From NCBI RefSeq assembly GCF_017742245.1, contig NZ_JAGHKO010000004.1:620001-684000 (forward strand): DNA of 64,000 bases, in the 5' to 3' direction. Shown here piece by piece: positions 45,078 to 54,800 of this stretch (positions are counted from its first letter, which is position 1; the number at the start of each line of letters is the position of its first letter). A program made the translations under genes and the position numbers. Source of the stretch: Niastella soli (GTDB taxonomy: Bacteria; Bacteroidota; Bacteroidia; Chitinophagales; Chitinophagaceae). The notes below the pieces were generated by a model. The model had not been told where the DNA came from, ran no database searches, and saw only the letters and a list, made by a program, of their open reading frames with translations.

Positions 45078-46142
45078 ATGAAATTCAGGTTGAATAGAAT
45101 TGCTTTTGTGATTGCGTTAGGCTGCTGTTTGATAGTAGTAGCGCTGGTGTTTTATGGCTCCCGAAAATTGCAAAATTTTGATGCGGCTTTAATTGCTTAC
45201 TTATTCGGCACCGTGTTCGCCTTGTTTGGCATCATCTACCGTTACTGTGTATGGCTGCAAAGACCACCTACCTGGATGTATTTTAAACGGGGCTGGCAAC
45301 TGCTTTTTTCAAAAAGTTTTGTGGAGTACGCTGGTTTGTCTGTTCAAAAACTGGTGCGCAACATAGCGTTTCAACGATTTATTTACCCGCGAGGCAAGGC
45401 CAGGTGGTGGGGGCATTTTCTGCTGGCTACCGGTTGTCTGCTGGCTTTTTCCGTTACCATCCCACTCACCCTGGGCTGGATCCATTTTACAATGAACCCT
45501 GCCACCAGCATCAACCCGGCAGATACCAACTATTATGAAGCCCATGTATTTGGTTTTAAAGTAATGGAGTTTAAACTGGGTTCCTGGATCGCGTTCTTTA
45601 TTTTTCATATCCTGAACTGGTGTTCCTGGCTGGTGATCATCGGCTGTTTGTTGTTTATGCGCCGCCGGTTAACCCACGCCGGACAAATAGCCACCCAAAC
45701 CTTTGAAGGCGACTGGCTGCCCCTGATCCTGCTTATAGGCATTTCGGTTACTGGTCTCGGACTTACCTATGATTATGAATTCCTAAAAGGCACCACGTAT
45801 GAGTTTATGGCAGTGACCCATGCGGTTACTGTTATCCTGTTCTTGATCTGGATACCTTTTGGAAAGTTTTTTCATATTATACAACGGCCCGCACAGATCG
45901 GCGCCCATTTATATAAAAAAGAAGGTGAAAAGAAAGGGATGGCGGTATGTCCGCATACGCATAAACCCTTCGCCACCCAAATGCACATAAACGATCTGAA
46001 AACCGTTACAAAAGAACTGGGGTTTGATTTTACATTGGAGGATGGCAGTTCACACCTTGACCTGAGCCCTGAGGGAAAACGGTCAGCCCTGGCAAAGGCG
46101 CATCTCAAAGCCCGTGAAGCAAGCGGGCATTTTTTTGGATAA
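45078..46142 (+). CDS. Nitrate reductase-associated membrane subunit, NarI-like cytochrome b type
   Basis: This 354-residue protein has about six membrane helices (for example AFVIALGCCLIVVALVFYG, WGHFLLATGCLLAFSVTIP, WIAFFIFHILNWCSWLVIIG and LPLILLIGISVTGLGL). Histidines within or near helices (WGHF, IFHILNW, AVTHAVT, KFFHIIQRP) fit b-type haem ligation as in NarI-like quinol oxidases. A cytosolic tail follows helix six: GMAVCPHTHKPFATQMHIND, then DLKTVTKELGFDFTLEDG. As first gene of the nitrate reductase operon it probably takes electrons from menaquinol and passes them to the iron-sulphur subunits. Haem binding is inferred from the histidines, not proven. Confidence 0.72.
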   Translation: MKFRLNRIAFVIALGCCLIVVALVFYGSRKLQNFDAALIAYLFGTVFALFGIIYRYCVWLQRPPTWMYFKRGWQLLFSKSFVEYAGLSVQKLVRNIAFQRFIYPRGKARWWGHFLLATGCLLAFSVTIPLTLGWIHFTMNPATSINPADTNYYEAHVFGFKVMEFKLGSWIAFFIFHILNWCSWLVIIGCLLFMRRRLTHAGQIATQTFEGDWLPLILLIGISVTGLGLTYDYEFLKGTTYEFMAVTHAVTVILFLIWIPFGKFFHIIQRPAQIGAHLYKKEGEKKGMAVCPHTHKPFATQMHINDLKTVTKELGFDFTLEDGSSHLDLSPEGKRSALAKAHLKAREASGHFFG

Positions 46143-46179
46143 AAGATCTTACATCATCAGAAGTTTGAAATAAATACGC

Positions 46180-48396
46180 ATGGCTAGATTACCGGTCGCA
46201 GCTGAAAAAATCATTGAACAGTTCGGTCCTCATTTAAACTTCGCTCCGCAGGAAGGTTATACCGGGCGTGACGAACCCGATAAAGTAGTGGAGACCCACT
46301 GTTGTTTTTGTGGTATGCAATGCGGCATTAAGTTGCTGGTAAAAAACAATAAGGTGGTGGGTTTTGATCCCTGGATGGAATTCCCCTTCAACGAAGGAAG
46401 GCTTTGTCCCAAGGGCGTACAACGTTATTTGCAAAACAACCACCCCGACCGTTTGATGGAACCGCTGCAACGCGTGGAAGGTATAGGCTTTAAACCCATT
46501 ACCTGGGAAGACTCCATGAACAAGACCATTGGTGAAATAAAACGCATTCAGCATACTTATGGCAACGATGCATTCGCCATGCTGTCGGGCGTATCCATTA
46601 CCAATGAGAAAAGTTATCTCGTAGGAAAATTCGCCCGGGTGGCACTGAAAACCCGCAACCTCGATTACAATGGCCGGTTGTGCATGGTAAGCGCCGGCGC
46701 CGGTAATAAAAAAGCGTTTGGGCTCGACCGCGGTTCCAACAATTACACCGATCTGAAAAAAGCGGAAGTCATTATGGTGTGCGGGGCCAATGTAAGCGAA
46801 ACCTTCCCCACCCTTACCCATTGGATCTGGCAGGCACGCGACAATGGCGCAAAATTGATTGTAGTTGACCCCAGAGTAATACCGCTGGCGCGCACCGCAG
46901 ATCTGCATTTAGACATAAAACCCGGGACTGACTCGGCCTTATATGGGGCCATGCTCAGGTACCTGGTTGAAAACGATCTGCTTGATCATGATTTCATCAA
47001 CAACCATACAACCGGTTTTCAGCAAACCATCGATGCCGTAAAAGATTATTCACTCGAATGGGCAGAACAGGTAACCGGTATTGCCAAAGAAAAGATCGCA
47101 ACAGCCGCTCAATGGTGGGGCAAAGCCGCTACCAGCTTTTTATTGCATGCAAGAGGCATAGAACACCACTCCAAGGGGGTTGACAATGTGCTGGGCTGTA
47201 TTAACCTGGTACTGGCTACCGGAAGAATTGGCAAACCATATTGCGGATACGCCACTATCACGGGCCAGGGAAACGGGCAGGGCGGCCGGGAGCATGGTCA
47301 CAAATGCGATCAGTTGCCGGGTAACCGGGATATTAATAATCCCGCTCACCGAAAATACATTGCTGAGGTTTGGGGTATTGAAGAAAGTGAAATGCCGGGA
47401 GCCGGTTATACCGCTTATGAACTCATAGAGGCCATTCACCGCGGTGAGATCAAAGGACTGATCTCGCTTTGTTTCAACCCATTGGTATCATTGCCCAATA
47501 ACAATTATGTACGGGAAGCATTTGAGAAGCTGGAGTTTTATGCTACCATCGATTTCTTTCTGAATGAAACTGCCCGCCATGCGGATATTATATTTCCCGG
47601 ATCACTACACGAAGAAGAAGAAGGCACGGTAACTACTGCTGAAGGCCGGGTGACCCGCATACGCCAGGCTGTTACCCCACCCGGACAAGCACGTACCGAT
47701 ACTGCCATCCTACTGGAGTTGGCAAAAAGGCTGGGGGTTGGCGATAAATTCACTTATAACACCAGTGAAGATATTTTTAATGAACTCCGCATAGCCTCCC
47801 GGGGCGGCACGGCCGATTATTATGGCATAACCTATGAGAAGATCGAAAAGAACATGGGTGTATTCTGGCCATGCCCATCCATTGACCACCCGGGCACGCC
47901 GCGCTTATGGGAAGATAAGAAATTCGCCACGGCAGATGGCAAGGCTCACTTCAATCCGGTAGCTTATAAAGACCCTGGTGAAGTAACAGATGAAGCCTAC
48001 CCCGTTGTGCTCACAACAGGAAGGGTTGTATCGCAATACCTGAGCGGTACGCAAACAAGACGAATAGGCAAGCTGGTAAATCAATATCCCGAACCATTGC
48101 TGGAAATACATCCGGAGCTGGCCGCTCAATATGGCATTGCCCAGCGGGAACTGGTGAAAGTGGTTACCCGAAGAGGGGAAGCTGAATTTCCGGCAAATAT
48201 TGTTGAAACGATCCGCAAGGATACGGTCTTTATCCCCTATCACTGGCCAGGTCGTAAATCGGCTAACCAGTTAACACCGGGAACACTGGACCCCATTTCC
48301 AAAATACCGGAGTTTAAAGTGTGCGCCTGTCAGTTGGTGCCCTTGCGAAAAACGGCGCCACCTCCCCAGGAAGCGCCTGCCTATAACAGTATATAA
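46180..48396 (+). CDS. Molybdopterin-dependent nitrate reductase catalytic subunit (NasA/NapA-like)
   Basis: This 738-residue protein has an N-terminal [4Fe-4S] motif C41-x2-C44-x3-C48-x27-C76. A probable molybdenum-ligating Cys lies in [13 protein letters not shown], and bis-MGD cofactor regions include [60 protein letters not shown] and [20 protein letters not shown]. Size and motifs place it with the cytoplasmic assimilatory NasA or periplasmic NapA type rather than NarG (which is ~1200 residues with Asp ligand). No Tat signal is present, so it should be cytoplasmic. Genes for a ferredoxin-like subunit, Rieske protein and membrane subunit flank it at 30-40 bp, so it is an operon. Other substrates of this superfamily cannot be fully excluded, but the divergent narK supports nitrate. 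Confidence 0.88.
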   Translation: MARLPVAAEKIIEQFGPHLNFAPQEGYTGRDEPDKVVETHCCFCGMQCGIKLLVKNNKVVGFDPWMEFPFNEGRLCPKGVQRYLQNNHPDRLMEPLQRVEGIGFKPITWEDSMNKTIGEIKRIQHTYGNDAFAMLSGVSITNEKSYLVGKFARVALKTRNLDYNGRLCMVSAGAGNKKAFGLDRGSNNYTDLKKAEVIMVCGANVSETFPTLTHWIWQARDNGAKLIVVDPRVIPLARTADLHLDIKPGTDSALYGAMLRYLVENDLLDHDFINNHTTGFQQTIDAVKDYSLEWAEQVTGIAKEKIATAAQWWGKAATSFLLHARGIEHHSKGVDNVLGCINLVLATGRIGKPYCGYATITGQGNGQGGREHGHKCDQLPGNRDINNPAHRKYIAEVWGIEESEMPGAGYTAYELIEAIHRGEIKGLISLCFNPLVSLPNNNYVREAFEKLEFYATIDFFLNETARHADIIFPGSLHEEEEGTVTTAEGRVTRIRQAVTPPGQARTDTAILLELAKRLGVGDKFTYNTSEDIFNELRIASRGGTADYYGITYEKIEKNMGVFWPCPSIDHPGTPRLWEDKKFATADGKAHFNPVAYKDPGEVTDEAYPVVLTTGRVVSQYLSGTQTRRIGKLVNQYPEPLLEIHPELAAQYGIAQRELVKVVTRRGEAEFPANIVETIRKDTVFIPYHWPGRKSANQLTPGTLDPISKIPEFKVCACQLVPLRKTAPPPQEAPAYNSI

Positions 48397-48426
48397 CTAT
48401 TTGCACCATAAACAAAAACCAATCGC

Positions 48427-48996
48427 ATGTCAACCGCTTATTACAAAACCGAAATGGAGTTCTTTGTAGATATGCAGCGTTGTATTGGCTGTAAAGCCTG
48501 TGAGGCGGCCTGTGCCGAATGTGAGACCAACGGGCAGCAGTCGATGATACATGTGAATTATGTGGAACGGGCGGTAACCATACAAACCACGGTTCAGGTA
48601 TGCATGCATTGCGACGATCCCGTATGCGCCAATGTATGTCCGGCAGATGCCATTAGCAAAGATGAATTTGGCGTAGTGCATACCGCTAATACGGCCCGCT
48701 GTATCGGTTGTTCAAACTGTGTAATGGCCTGCCCGTTTGGGGTGCCTTTTAAAGAGGAGCAATACGATATGATGATGAAGTGCAACATGTGCTACGACCG
48801 TACAAGCGCCGGTAAGAAACCCATGTGCGCCACCGTGTGTCCCAGCCAGGCCCTGTATTACGGTACCCGGGAGGAAATGCGGCAAATGCGTCCCAACAGC
48901 GTACCCGTAAATACCTTCCAGTTTGGAAAGCTGGAGGTAAAAACCAAAGTGAACATCATGATGTCCGCCGGCTCAACCATGCTGAAGGTTGACTAA
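48427..48996 (+). CDS. Four-cluster [4Fe-4S] ferredoxin-type electron transfer subunit
   Basis: The 189-residue protein has four cysteine groups: CIGCKACEAACAEC, CMHCDDPVCANVCPADAI, CIGCSNCVMACPFGVP and CNMCYDR...CATVCPSQAL. This is the NrfC/DmsB/NarH-like arrangement that forms a wire of four cubane clusters between a membrane quinol oxidase and a molybdenum enzyme. There is no signal peptide (MSTAYYKTEMEFFVDMQRC), so it acts in the cytoplasm with the catalytic subunit encoded 30 bp before it. It lies 27 bp before the Rieske gene. Its place in this operon, together with a Rieske protein, is an uncommon combination. Confidence 0.93.
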   Translation: MSTAYYKTEMEFFVDMQRCIGCKACEAACAECETNGQQSMIHVNYVERAVTIQTTVQVCMHCDDPVCANVCPADAISKDEFGVVHTANTARCIGCSNCVMACPFGVPFKEEQYDMMMKCNMCYDRTSAGKKPMCATVCPSQALYYGTREEMRQMRPNSVPVNTFQFGKLEVKTKVNIMMSAGSTMLKVD

Positions 48997-49023
48997 CGGC
49001 GTTGTAACTAATAAAAAATCTAT

Positions 49024-49530
49024 ATGCCCAATAACAAAGAGAAAGATCCTGATTGGAAAAATGATTTCCCTATCAATCAGTCAGAAGTCACAGAAGTAAC
49101 CCGCAGGCAGTTTGCCAAATTCCTTTGCCTGGTATCGGGTGGTTTGGCAACTGGCAGTGCCTTCGTAGCCGCAAAAGCAGCTTTCTTTCCAGGCAAAAAA
49201 GTACAGGGTTTACACCGGGTGTGCAGTATTAATGAATTACCAGTGGGCGGTACCCGGGCCTTTGTGTTGGAAGGCAGCTCAACGCCTTACGTTTTGATAC
49301 ATCTTGAAAACGGCGAATTCAAAGCCTATGAACAGAAATGCACCCATTTGTCCTGTGCGGTATTTTACAAACCCGGCAGCGGCAAAATTGAATGCCCCTG
49401 TCACAACGGCTGGTTCGATGCCATGACCGGTGAGGTATTGCAGGGACCGCCGCCAAGACCCCTGCCCCGGCTGGATGTACAGGTAACAGGAAATGATATT
49501 TTTGTTACCGCTGCCAAAGAAGAGGCGTAA
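49024..49530 (+). CDS. Tat-exported Rieske [2Fe-2S] protein
   Basis: This 168-residue protein has a cytoplasmic N-terminus of ~36 residues. A twin-arginine signal/anchor follows (VTRRQFAKFLCLVSGGLA), then a single Rieske domain. The cluster ligands are in CTHLSC and CPCHNGWFD (CxH and CxxH), followed by GEVLQGPPPRPLP, the proline loop of high-potential Rieske proteins. The Tat motif places the domain outside the cytoplasm, attached by its anchor helix. In bc1-type complexes such proteins oxidise quinol; here no cytochrome b/c1 pair is nearby, so it presumably joins the NarI-like subunit. Same operon as the nitrate reductase subunits. Confidence 0.93.
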   Translation: MPNNKEKDPDWKNDFPINQSEVTEVTRRQFAKFLCLVSGGLATGSAFVAAKAAFFPGKKVQGLHRVCSINELPVGGTRAFVLEGSSTPYVLIHLENGEFKAYEQKCTHLSCAVFYKPGSGKIECPCHNGWFDAMTGEVLQGPPPRPLPRLDVQVTGNDIFVTAAKEEA

Positions 49531-49560
49531 AAAATTGCATTCAACTTAATTCATTTTGCC

Positions 49561-49800
49561 ATGAGTACTTTTCGACGGGCACAAAGCCAGGCGCATCCCA
49601 ATAAAACCAGCACGCTGATGCTGGCCATCGTTGTACTGCTTATCCTGAATGTGACCATCCAGATCTGGCTGTTGTACACCGGGCTGAACAATGCCCTGGA
49701 GCATAATAAGGGCATTGCCTTTCCCGCCTTTATAGGCTCTTTTACGATATTGATAATTAATTGCGGATTGCTCTATTATTTGCCCAGGCGGCGCCGTTAG
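49561..49800 (+). CDS. Small two-helix membrane protein (DUF6755-like)
   Basis: A 79-residue protein with two transmembrane helices (STLMLAIVVLLILNVTIQIW and FIGSFTILIINCGLLYYL) and basic ends, the last being PRRRR. It lies 30 bp after the Rieske gene as the last gene of the operon. Small membrane proteins of this sort accompany Bacteroidota respiratory complexes and may be assembly or accessory subunits; DUF6755 is my best guess for the family name. It stops 8 bp before a convergent gene. Confidence 0.72.
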   Translation: MSTFRRAQSQAHPNKTSTLMLAIVVLLILNVTIQIWLLYTGLNNALEHNKGIAFPAFIGSFTILIINCGLLYYLPRRRR

Positions 49801-49808
49801 CTGATCAT

Positions 49809-50558
49809 TTAAAAGTTAAACCCAATGTGAACAATATACCGGTAGCCGATCGTATTGGTCCGCATTACTCCATTTGCATCAATTTCCTGATCGCTGAAGA
49901 CATAATTCATCCCCGGAAATTTCTGGGTAAGTAATTGTTTAAGCCCTTCCTGTATTTGTTCTCTTTTTGCGGGATCTATGTTGCTGTTAATAGTGGCCTT
50001 ATAATCATAAAAGCCCAATCCAGGCCCTACCAATACCAGATCAAGGGCCAGTCGTTTCCAGAAGATAAACTGATAGCCCAGTTCAAAACCAACCGTATGT
50101 ATATTGAATTTGGTATCTACGGCTACATCGCTGCTCGAACTGCTGGATTTAGATGTCCATTTTACGTCGTTGGTAAATCGATTGTAGGAGTAATAGGGCC
50201 CTATATATAACCCATGCGGCGCCCGAAATTTATTTTCCCGGGCAAGGTAGAAACGATAATCGATCGAAAAATTAAGTCCACTCCTTTTTTGATCTTTATT
50301 TACCTGAAAACTATCTGTACTTATACTTACCAATTTAGGCATCGATGCCTTGCCAAAGTTTACAGAAATACTGCGTTTAGGTGAAAGGACCCGCTCATAT
50401 CCAAATACAATATAATGGTCTATACCGAATAATAATCCTCCTGAAAGATTATATCGGATTATATTTTTATAATAACGAGTCGAGTCGGTTTGCTGTGCCA
50501 GGCTGTAATTAGCAACGAGTGTCAGGAATAGAAAGCAAAATATATGTGTCGCTCTCAT
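49809..50558 (-). CDS. Outer-membrane beta-barrel hypothetical protein
   Basis: The ATG at 50558 gives MRATHIFCFLFLTLVANYSLAQ, a signal peptide, and ~249 residues in total. The mature part alternates polar and hydrophobic residues in strands such as GGLLFGIDHYIVFGYERVLS, RSGLNFSIDYRFYLARENKF and TVGFELGYQFIFWKRLALDL, and ends in IVHIGFNF with terminal Phe, the typical outer-membrane barrel end. It resembles DUF3575-like porin-fold proteins. Possible small 8-stranded barrel; ligand unknown. It converges with the nitrate operon, with an 8-bp gap. Confidence 0.75.
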   Translation of the reverse strand: MRATHIFCFLFLTLVANYSLAQQTDSTRYYKNIIRYNLSGGLLFGIDHYIVFGYERVLSPKRSISVNFGKASMPKLVSISTDSFQVNKDQKRSGLNFSIDYRFYLARENKFRAPHGLYIGPYYSYNRFTNDVKWTSKSSSSSSDVAVDTKFNIHTVGFELGYQFIFWKRLALDLVLVGPGLGFYDYKATINSNIDPAKREQIQEGLKQLLTQKFPGMNYVFSDQEIDANGVMRTNTIGYRYIVHIGFNF

Positions 50559-50687
50559 ATTTTTTTGTTTTAGCACCAGTCATCTTTTTAAGAAGGACAC
50601 CCCCCTAACGGTTGTTCCGCCATCCTGAGCAAAAAGAAATATTATCATTTTAGAAGATGTGACATAATTTGTAACATTTAAACAGGA

Positions 50688-51542
50688 ATGGAGACAAATG
50701 GTCGTAAAGCACCAAAACCGTTTTTCATGAAAAATGCTTTTCTCAAATGTTTGTTGTTCTGGATCCTGTTTGTTGCTATTATTCATGGATTTGGTTCTTT
50801 GACTGCCCTTGCACCGCCTTCGTGGTCAACCTGCGTCAGGTTATTGCATGCTTTATTGGTCACACTGGCTACCTTCTATCTGATCAGGATCTTTCTTAAA
50901 AGCGAGAAAAGAACCTATAAGGACATAGAGTTGGTATGGAACAGGAATACACCGGTCAAGTTTTTATTGGGTGTCTTGATTGGCACAGCAATATTCGCCC
51001 TGGTGTTGTTGGTGTTGATAAACTTTACCGGTCTTCAGCTTACAAGAAATGCAAATGGGGTCAATTGGCAAGTATGGTTTACTTCTTTACTGATCATTAT
51101 TCCTTTTGCCTTTATAGAGGAACTCGCCTTTCGGTCTTATACGTTATTGAAACTGGATAAAGCCTATGGACTTTTTTGGGCACAGATAGGGGTGGCTATT
51201 TCCTTTGCGCTGTATCATATTGCAGGTGGATGGAACTGGCAGGTTGCTTTTTATGGACCGGGTGCATGGGCGTTTGTATTTGGACTGGCAGCTATACTAT
51301 CACGCGGAATTGCCGTACCCACAGGTATTCATGTAGCATTAAACTTTTTGCAGGTAGTGGCCGGCATGAAACCAGGCAACGCATCCCTTTGGACACTGCA
51401 TTTGAAACAAAATACAGCAGCGGCCAGTACAACAGCCAATCAGGTGGGAGTAGGTATACAAATTACGATCCTGGTTGCAGGCATATTAGTTACGTACTTT
51501 GTTGTTCAAAAGAAGAAGCGTTTCATTGAGATCCCTGTGTGA
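50688..51542 (+). CDS. CPBP-family intramembrane glutamic protease (CAAX-like)
   Basis: This 284-residue protein has about eight hydrophobic helices. The three motifs of the ABI/CPBP family are EELAFRSY (ExxxR), FALYH and HVALN. These form the intramembrane glutamate active site of the Rce1-like proteases. Two starts are possible (50688, or MKNAFLKCLL at 50727); the later one begins just before the first helix. Bacterial members are involved in processing of membrane peptides or in self-immunity to bacteriocins, but many have unknown substrates. Single gene, divergent from the barrel protein gene. Confidence 0.9.
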   Translation: METNGRKAPKPFFMKNAFLKCLLFWILFVAIIHGFGSLTALAPPSWSTCVRLLHALLVTLATFYLIRIFLKSEKRTYKDIELVWNRNTPVKFLLGVLIGTAIFALVLLVLINFTGLQLTRNANGVNWQVWFTSLLIIIPFAFIEELAFRSYTLLKLDKAYGLFWAQIGVAISFALYHIAGGWNWQVAFYGPGAWAFVFGLAAILSRGIAVPTGIHVALNFLQVVAGMKPGNASLWTLHLKQNTAAASTTANQVGVGIQITILVAGILVTYFVVQKKKRFIEIPV

Positions 51543-51673
51543 GTTGTGAGTTGTGAGTTGTGAGTTGACTCGCGACCATTGAGATTTATAATTACCTTGC
51601 GGCGCCAAAAATCAATTGCCGATTGCCGATTGCTCTCGGCTGAGCCGAGACCGATTGCCGATTGCCGATTGCC
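51541..51673. repeat. Short tandem 7-bp repeats (GAGTTGT and GATTGCC arrays)
   Basis: GAGTTGT is repeated nearly four times at 51541-51568, starting within the last codons of the protease gene (its stop codon lies in the first unit). GATTGCC-type units (CCGATTG in tandem) occur at 51617-51634 and again at 51651-51673, on both sides of the perfect palindrome CTCGGCTGAGCCGAG (51634-51648). A third motif, TCAACTGAT, is repeated at 51714-51740. They vary easily by slippage. Confidence 0.75.
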
Positions 51674-51763
51674 TACCCTTATCACCCCGTCATCCCAGTC
51701 AACTTATTACTCGTCAACTGATCTATTGGTCAACTGATCAACTACTACTTCCTTATAAAAAAA

Positions 51764-51792
51764 GGTGAGTCTCCTTTTAAAAGAGACCCACC
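51764..51792. terminator. Terminator-like hairpin
   Basis: A 10-bp stem GGTGAGTCTC/GAGACCCACC (one mismatch) with a 9-base loop and A tract on its left, T-rich on the minus strand. It suits the minus-strand metallopeptidase gene ending at 51812. Confidence 0.75.
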
Positions 51793-51811
51793 ATAATATC
51801 ATATTACCTAC

Positions 51812-54800
51812 TTATTTCTTAACAATCTTCATCATCTTTATTTCCTTTCCATCATTTCTGATCCTCATCATATATACACCTGCAGGCAATCCGCCAATAT
51901 CAAACTGTGAATTAACCGTATTCACTTCACGATTCAATACTACCCGGCCATTCACATCGAACAAGCTCACCACTGATTTTCCGGTGAAACCTGTAAGATT
52001 AACATTCACCACATTATTGACAGGATTCGGGTATACATCCACTTTCTGCACGTCGCTGGTAATGAGATCAGTTCCGCGGCTGGCTGTACCCAATTGTACC
52101 TTTAAGGTATAACAAACCGTAGCACTATTAGCCCCATTCCAACCATATACCTGTGCATAATAAGTACCCGCGGTCATTGTTCTGGTAATAGTTTCACTGC
52201 TGGTACCACCGGCCTGTGAAATAGCGAGCTGTGTTCCTGAACTGTTAAGCAATTTCAGGTCATAATCGCCAGGCAAGGTGCCCAGGGTAATAGTGATCGT
52301 ACCACCGGTGGTGATCACGAATTTATAATTATCGATATCCCCGCTCGGACTGATAAGCCCTGTAACATTGGTATTAAATGGAATGGTTGCCGCACCAGAT
52401 ATTGTTCCATTGGTTGAATTATCCAATGTACTTGCACAGGTTGTTGAAGTTGTTGTGAACTGTGCAGAAGCATAGGCACTGCTGCCACCTGAACAATTTG
52501 TTCTTACCCGCCAATCATACAGGGTAGCTGCGGTTAAACCGCTAATGGCCACCGATGTTGAGGTGGTACCCGTTGCAGCATTGGTCCAGGTTGAAGAGGC
52601 ATTAGTTTTATAATCCACATCATAACTCAGGGCACCGCTTACTGCTGTCCAGCTAACCGTAGCGCCGGTTGAAGTTATGGCTGAACTGCCTAAACCAGCC
52701 GGTGAAGTACAGGTAACCGTTCCGGTGGTAGTAAACTGTGCCGTTGAATAAGCACTGCTTCCGCTGGAACAATTTGTTCTTACCCGGTAATCATAAACAG
52801 TTCCCTGCGTAAGCCCGGTTAAACCAACAGAAGTTACGGTTGTTCCGGTTGCCGCATTGGTCCAGGTTGAAGCGGAACTGGCTTTATAATCCACATCATA
52901 CGATACAGCACCGCTTACAGCTGTCCAGCCTACTGTTGCTGATGTGGTAGTAATAGCAGAAGCAGTTAACCCGGTCGGTGAAGAACAGCCTGAGCCTGCT
53001 GTAATGGTGAAGTTGGTATTGGAAATATCAAAGAAAATATTCCCTACCGCTTCAATTTTTACCCTGGCTGTTGTAGTAGGTGTATTGGGAATGGTCACCG
53101 CTTCACTGCCATCATTTGGGGTACTGGCCACCAATGTATTGAATGTAGTGCCCCCATCGGTAGAGATGGAGATTTTTACGTTCGCGCAACTCACTGGCGA
53201 AGCGGTTGTGCTCGCTACATTCCAGGTTATTGTTTGTGATGAATTGCCGGCCCATGATACCGCCGTATTAGGCGCCGTTACAGCAAAAGGTCCTGAGGAA
53301 TTAGTGACGGTAACTGTCATGTCCCCGAAATTGGTCTGCCCGATAGAGACTGGCGCAGTGGAACTATAGGGCGCATTATCTCTAACAGTTAACCTAAAGT
53401 GCAACGTTCTTGACACAGAACTCAATGCCTCAGTATTGGCTCCTGCATCGCCACCCGACAACGGGCCTGAGACCAATCCACCGGCCAGGATAGTGGCCAT
53501 TTTGGGAAAATACCTCACTGGTGAGGTGGTGGGTGCAAATGAGATCCAGTTGGGACCGGAAGCTTTGGTAGCGCTGGCCACACTGCTGGACCCAGTTTGG
53601 GAGGAGGAAGCATTATCATTCTGCTCCCAACAATAAGTAAGTACGTCACTGGCGTTGGCATCGGTAGCCGAACCGGTCAATGCAAATGGGGTACTGATAG
53701 GAATAGTATAATTACTGCCAGCACTCACAACCGGGGTTGCATTATTGGCAGAAATACTGGTAGTAATGGGACAGGTCTTACCGGAAAGGTTAGACTGGAT
53801 CTGCGCAATAGAAGCGGCATGATAGATAGCAATAGAATGTGGCGCAATGTCCTGACTGGTAATACCGGCATAACCCATAATAGTAATACCGGAACCAGGT
53901 TCCACATTAACGCCTGTACCTTCATTGCTCATGGAGAAAGTGTGGTTGGCGCCCAGTTGGTGCCCTACTTCATGAACCACATAATCGATATCGAAATTAT
54001 CACCCTGCGGAATAGCATCTGCCGGGGAAGTAAAACCGCTTCCTTTTGAATTGTCGACACAAATACAACCAATACAACCGGCATTACCACCACCGCCGGA
54101 TGCACCGAACAGGTGGCCAATATCATAATTCGCGGCACCGATCACGGAGGTCAATGTACTTTGCAATTCACTGTTCCAGGCACCGCCCGCACCCGTGCTG
54201 GCGTTGGAATAGGGATCAGTGGAAGCATTATAATAAAATACATTGGTAGTGGCCGCGATCAGGTTAAGGTGCAGGGCCAGGTCTTTTTCATAAACACCAT
54301 TGCAACGGGTAAGGGTAGCATTAACTGCTGCCAATACCAGTGAAACCTGTGAAGCGCTGGTGGCCCCAAAATAATTGGAGTACTCGGCAGTAACCGATTG
54401 GGCCAGCCGCATTGTTTTCATATCACCGGTTGACCTTGCAACTACATTCGTAGACTGGGTTAACTGATTACTGATCTCCGTTGCCATTTTTTGTTCAGGA
54501 GTAGAACATCTCCAGGGCAACACCCTCGCTGTTTTTTTGAATACGGTATAAACGGTGTGGTCCGCAGAATAAGGCTCAATAAATTCGCTTTCCCTTTCCG
54601 TACGGAAAACCATTGCCTGGATCCCCTGCGGCGAAATACTCAGCTTTAAGGACGCATTGATATCAGTGATACCTTTTCCCGAAAACGCCCTTATATCCGG
54701 GAATTGAGCTTGTAATGCAGGTTCGAAATTGGAGGCTTCTACAATCTCGTACTGTTCAATTTGTCCGTCGGCATTTGGCAAAGAAATAATGGAGGAACGG

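Noticed and set aside
46234-46908. 224-residue frame antisense to the nitrate reductase gene
   Set aside because: It lies fully within the well-supported molybdopterin subunit and shows no domain of its own.
53597-54049. 150-residue frame antisense to the M12B peptidase
   Set aside because: Low-complexity mirror of Gly/Thr-rich repeats on the coding strand.
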